The notes beneath the pieces are model-generated. The model ran no database searches, was not told the DNA's origin, and saw only the letters and a program-made list of their open reading frames with translations. A program made the translations under genes and the position numbers. Below are positions 60,888-64,000 of a stretch of 64,000 nucleotides of DNA, one piece after another (position 1 is the stretch's first letter; each line of letters opens with the position of its first letter). The DNA is from Dendrocalamus latiflorus (lineage: Eukaryota > Streptophyta > Magnoliopsida > Poales > Poaceae): positions 1,741,787-1,805,786 of the forward strand of contig CM029620.1 in NCBI GenBank assembly GCA_017311315.1, read 5' to 3'.

Positions 60888-63800
60888 GTCGGGCCTCCGG
60901 ATTATCAAACCCGGACCCTCTGTGTATTACAGCACTAGTCCCAGATCAAAGCTAGTGCACACAGTCAAACAGAATGGAAAACATCACCATCAACGATTTA
61001 TTACAATAAATAAGAGTACTGACCACCGGGTCTCATTATTACAAAGGAGGTTTAAGACCTCGCACACAAGAAATAGAGCGGAAGCAAATAAAACTCGAGG
61101 ACGACCCATCAATTCGCCACAGGCAATTGACTGGGGAAGCGCGACCTAGTCCTCCGGGAAGAATCCATCACAGCCACAAGCGAAGCAGTAGTCGTAGTCA
61201 CCTTCTTGAGCTTCAACTTCCTCTGAGATTTTATTTTTAAGTGTAGCATGTGAGTACATAAAGTACTCCGCAAGTCTTGGGAAAAATGCATAGATGCAAG
61301 GCTTAACAAAGGAAGGCCATATGGTTCTTTTGCACAAAGCAATATTTAAAATCTCCATTACTACTAATTATTTTCGAAGGCATCACTTTAATGAAGTAAA
61401 TGTTTTAACAGAATTAACTTTCTAGTGAAGGTTCCAACTACCAACACTAGCTAACCAATTACCATTGGTCAAATTTTAAACTTCGGGTTCCATCCACCCT
61501 CTCTGGCTCCATCCGCCAGGATTCCCTTCCGAGAGTTCCCTCCACCCTCGGAATACAAAACTTTTGATTTTAAATCAAAACCAGAAATCTACCATGTGAA
61601 TGCATTCCTTGCCCGCCCTTGACCGTGGGCACGGCTATTCGAATAGTTTTACACTCTGCAGAGGTTGTACAACTTTACCCACAAGAGATAAATTATCTTA
61701 ATAGTCAACATGCTTCCTTTGGCATGAGACCCAGATAAAATATCACAAAGCCTTTCACCTACTCCAGTATAGCTAGAGACCACCCGCTGAGGTTTCACCG
61801 CAGAAGGGTTAAATCCGCCCAATCTGAAGCCCCCTCTTGCGCCATATGAGTACAGTAAACCCTGTCCCTCACTATGAGTAACCAGTACACCCTGGCACTC
61901 AATACACCACTGGTGATTTCTAAACTACACCTTTATAGGTTAGTTAGCTAGGTCGTACCCATATAGACTTGTGGTTGTACGGTTAATGCTCAGTTTGGAC
62001 AAACACAAGCGTCGGTCCTTAATTGACTAGGGTGGAACATACACTTAACAAGTTCTCGTGCTTACTGCACCAACCCAAACAACCATCCACCCTAATCTAA
62101 ACCAACTTTCACATTTTTATTTTATTTTAAAATCACAGTGACAACTCCAATTGCCACTTCACTATCAAACACAAGGGTTTAATAAATCGTAATTTCCCAT
62201 TTTCAAGATTTTCCAAAGTTATTAGATAGCATGACTAAGCATTATCCTACCATACTAACATCAACAAGTAATTATAATATTCTCATTAATGAGACAAAGG
62301 AAATTCTATGGTGACAAGGGTACATGACAATCAATTCCAATGGAGGGCATAACAAGGTTGGATTAACTACTACCTTAAGATTGAATTATCATTTTATGTA
62401 AATAGCAATGCATAACATTTAAAATACTTTAAAAACATTTCGAAAGCATAGGCTCAAGATGATCAAAGGAGACTTGCCTTCTTGCAGGGTTTCTGGGTCT
62501 TCTTGCTGCTGTGAAGAGGGATCGTCGACAACGTTGGAATCTACGCGAGGAAAGACGAAGCAACAAAATAAATAAATACAAACGAAAATTCAAATAAAAT
62601 CCAAAAATTCAACAGAGGCCATAGTTGGATAGATCTTGATTTTAGATGAATTTAGAAATTTGAATGGCTGGATTTGGAGTTAAAATGAGAAAGTTATGCT
62701 CATTTGAAAATCTCAGATTTGAATAAATCGAGAAATTCGGAAATTTCTGACAGGTGGGACCCACTGGAGAATTAAATTTTAATCTTTTATTTTAATTCTG
62801 AGAGACTGACAGGTGGGGCCCACTGAACAGTAACCACTGGCGGTCACTGACATGTGGGACCCACTGGACAGTGAGCCCAATGAGTCAACCTCTGACACGT
62901 GGGACCCACTGGTCTTCGGGCCCACTTGTCAGAGTCCAGCACAGAGGGGTGGGACCCAGGCGGCAGTGGCAGCGCAGACCGGCGGCCGCTGACGGGTGGG
63001 GCCCGCTTGTCAGTCGCGAAAATTAAACGAAAAACTCAACCCAGCGCGCGGAGCCGAGGGCTCGAACGCGCACCGGGGAGTTGAGAGAGAGCGCGGCTAA
63101 CCAGATGGGCGGGGGAGGCTTTGCCTACCCATATAGGGCAACCATACCTTTTGAGGTACCTGCCGGAGGGGAGGTCGGGGAAGATGGTCGGAGGCGACGG
63201 CGCCGGCGACGAGGGAGTGGCGGAGAGGTTCGGGTGGCGCGTGAAATGTAACCCTGGCGCGAAGGGGATCCGGTTGGAGGGGTCGGCGAGGCTCGGGGGT
63301 GAACGGAGGCGGTCGGCGACGAGGTGGCAGCGACGACGGCTCGGGAGTTCCGATGCGACGGCGCTCCGGTGACGGGGAGGGGCGGCCGAGGGGTCGGGGA
63401 GGACCGTCCGGGCGTGAGGAAGCTCGGGGAGGCGACGACGGGCTCCGGGGATGACCGAGGCGGCGAGGAAAGCTCGCCGGAGTTGGGCGGAGCTCGAGGG
63501 GAGGAGTGGCACGGTGATCGGGCTCTAGAGGGCTCGGGAGCTGCGGTGGAGTGCGCTGGGATGCGGTGCGGGAGAAGGCGAAGCCGATGGGGGCATTTAT
63601 AGGGGCTGAGGGGGAGCAGGGGCGCGGCAATAGCTCGCCGTTGCTGGCGGCCGGAGAAGGAAGGTTTGGGGGAGGAAAGGAAAGAGCGGGGGGGGCCAGA
63701 AGGAAGGGAGGCGCGGGGATTGGGGGATTTGGTCGCGGCGGCGTCCGGGACTTCCAAAACCGAGGAGGGCCGGGTAAGGCAAGGCGGGATCCGGCGCGGT

Positions 63801-64000
63801 CTCGGTCGGCCGGCGAAAAAAGGAAAGAGGGGGGAAGAGAAAGGAAGGGGGCGATTCCGCGGGGGAGACGGATCCGACAGGCGGGGCCGGGGTGGCAACG
63901 AGAGCGGGACGCGTGCGGCTGACAGGCGGGGTCCGCGGGTCAGCGAGGCGAGAGAAAGGTGGGAGCGGGCGGCTGGATGACCAGCACGGGGACTCGGCTC
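60888..64000 (-). mobile_element. Gypsy LTR (second copy of the family at 1407-3784), runs off the right edge
   Basis: The left edge reads TGTCGGGCCTCCGGATTATC, giving an LTR end of ...CCGACA on the minus strand. From 62083 it is colinear with 1407-3784, including cttcttgctgct, tgacaggtgggacccact and the tacccatataggg promoter-like block (63126). From both copies the full LTR is about 3.5 kb. No primer-binding site lies to the left, so this is a 3' or solo LTR. Long frames on the minus strand (63125-63898) are Pro/Ser/Arg-rich and without domains. Confidence 0.75.

Noticed and set aside
1407..64000. Gypsy LTRs at both window edges as one element
   Set aside because: They are about 57 kb apart with a host gene and unrelated elements between, and no shared flank was found.

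Overview
The window is nuclear DNA from a grass (Poaceae). The best evidence is a WOX3-clade homeobox gene (17956-19790, +), whose homeodomain and WUS box match the NARROW SHEATH/PRESSED FLOWER type of cereals. Almost everything else is nested transposable elements of types common in Oryza-like genomes: CACTA elements with CACTACTACA ends, Ty3/gypsy and Ty1/copia elements, solo LTRs, and Tourist-, Stowaway- and hAT-like MITEs. The species cannot be fixed from the sequence. There are no bacterial genes, CRISPR arrays or rRNA.

Layout. 1-3784: a gypsy LTR (-) interrupted by the 5' LTR of a copia element (-) that runs off the left edge. 3785-5492: unassigned. 5493-10390: an old solo-LTR-like unit, here called family R1, holding a ~1-kb hairpin element and an intact 1195-bp CACTA element. 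10391-12443: former promoter-side DNA of WOX3, with a tandem duplication and two MITEs. 12444-17653: a 5.2-kb CACTA element interrupted by another R1 unit; its right end lies only 35 bp from the WOX3 TATA box. 17654-20100: WOX3, with a hAT MITE in its intron. 20500-23356: a decayed gypsy element (-) and unknown DNA. 23357-29277: three more R1 units. 26517-33385: a decayed gypsy element (+) with RT, RNase H and integrase. 33386-50883: a ~17.5-kb CACTA element of the TNPD plus TNPA type, internally rearranged. 50884-51124: LTR remnant. 51125-60887: a short-LTR non-autonomous element, split by a complete 7.1-kb copia element (52663-59766). 60888-64000: a second copy of the gypsy LTR seen at the left edge.

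The main points of interest are these. (1) The large CACTA element carries its TNPD amino-terminal exon on the minus strand directly beside a transposon end, while the rest of TNPD lies inverted on the plus strand; this fits a transposon end having attacked its own transposase gene. (2) A very young copia copy, with LTRs that look identical and a perfect target duplication, has lost the catalytic YVDD box of reverse transcriptase, so it was probably moved by proteins from another copy. (3) WOX3 has had its upstream region pushed more than 5 kb away by a CACTA insertion. (4) A ~55-bp motif recurs in unrelated element classes across the window. Nearly all transposon proteins here are broken, so WOX3 is the only gene I regard as a functional host gene.
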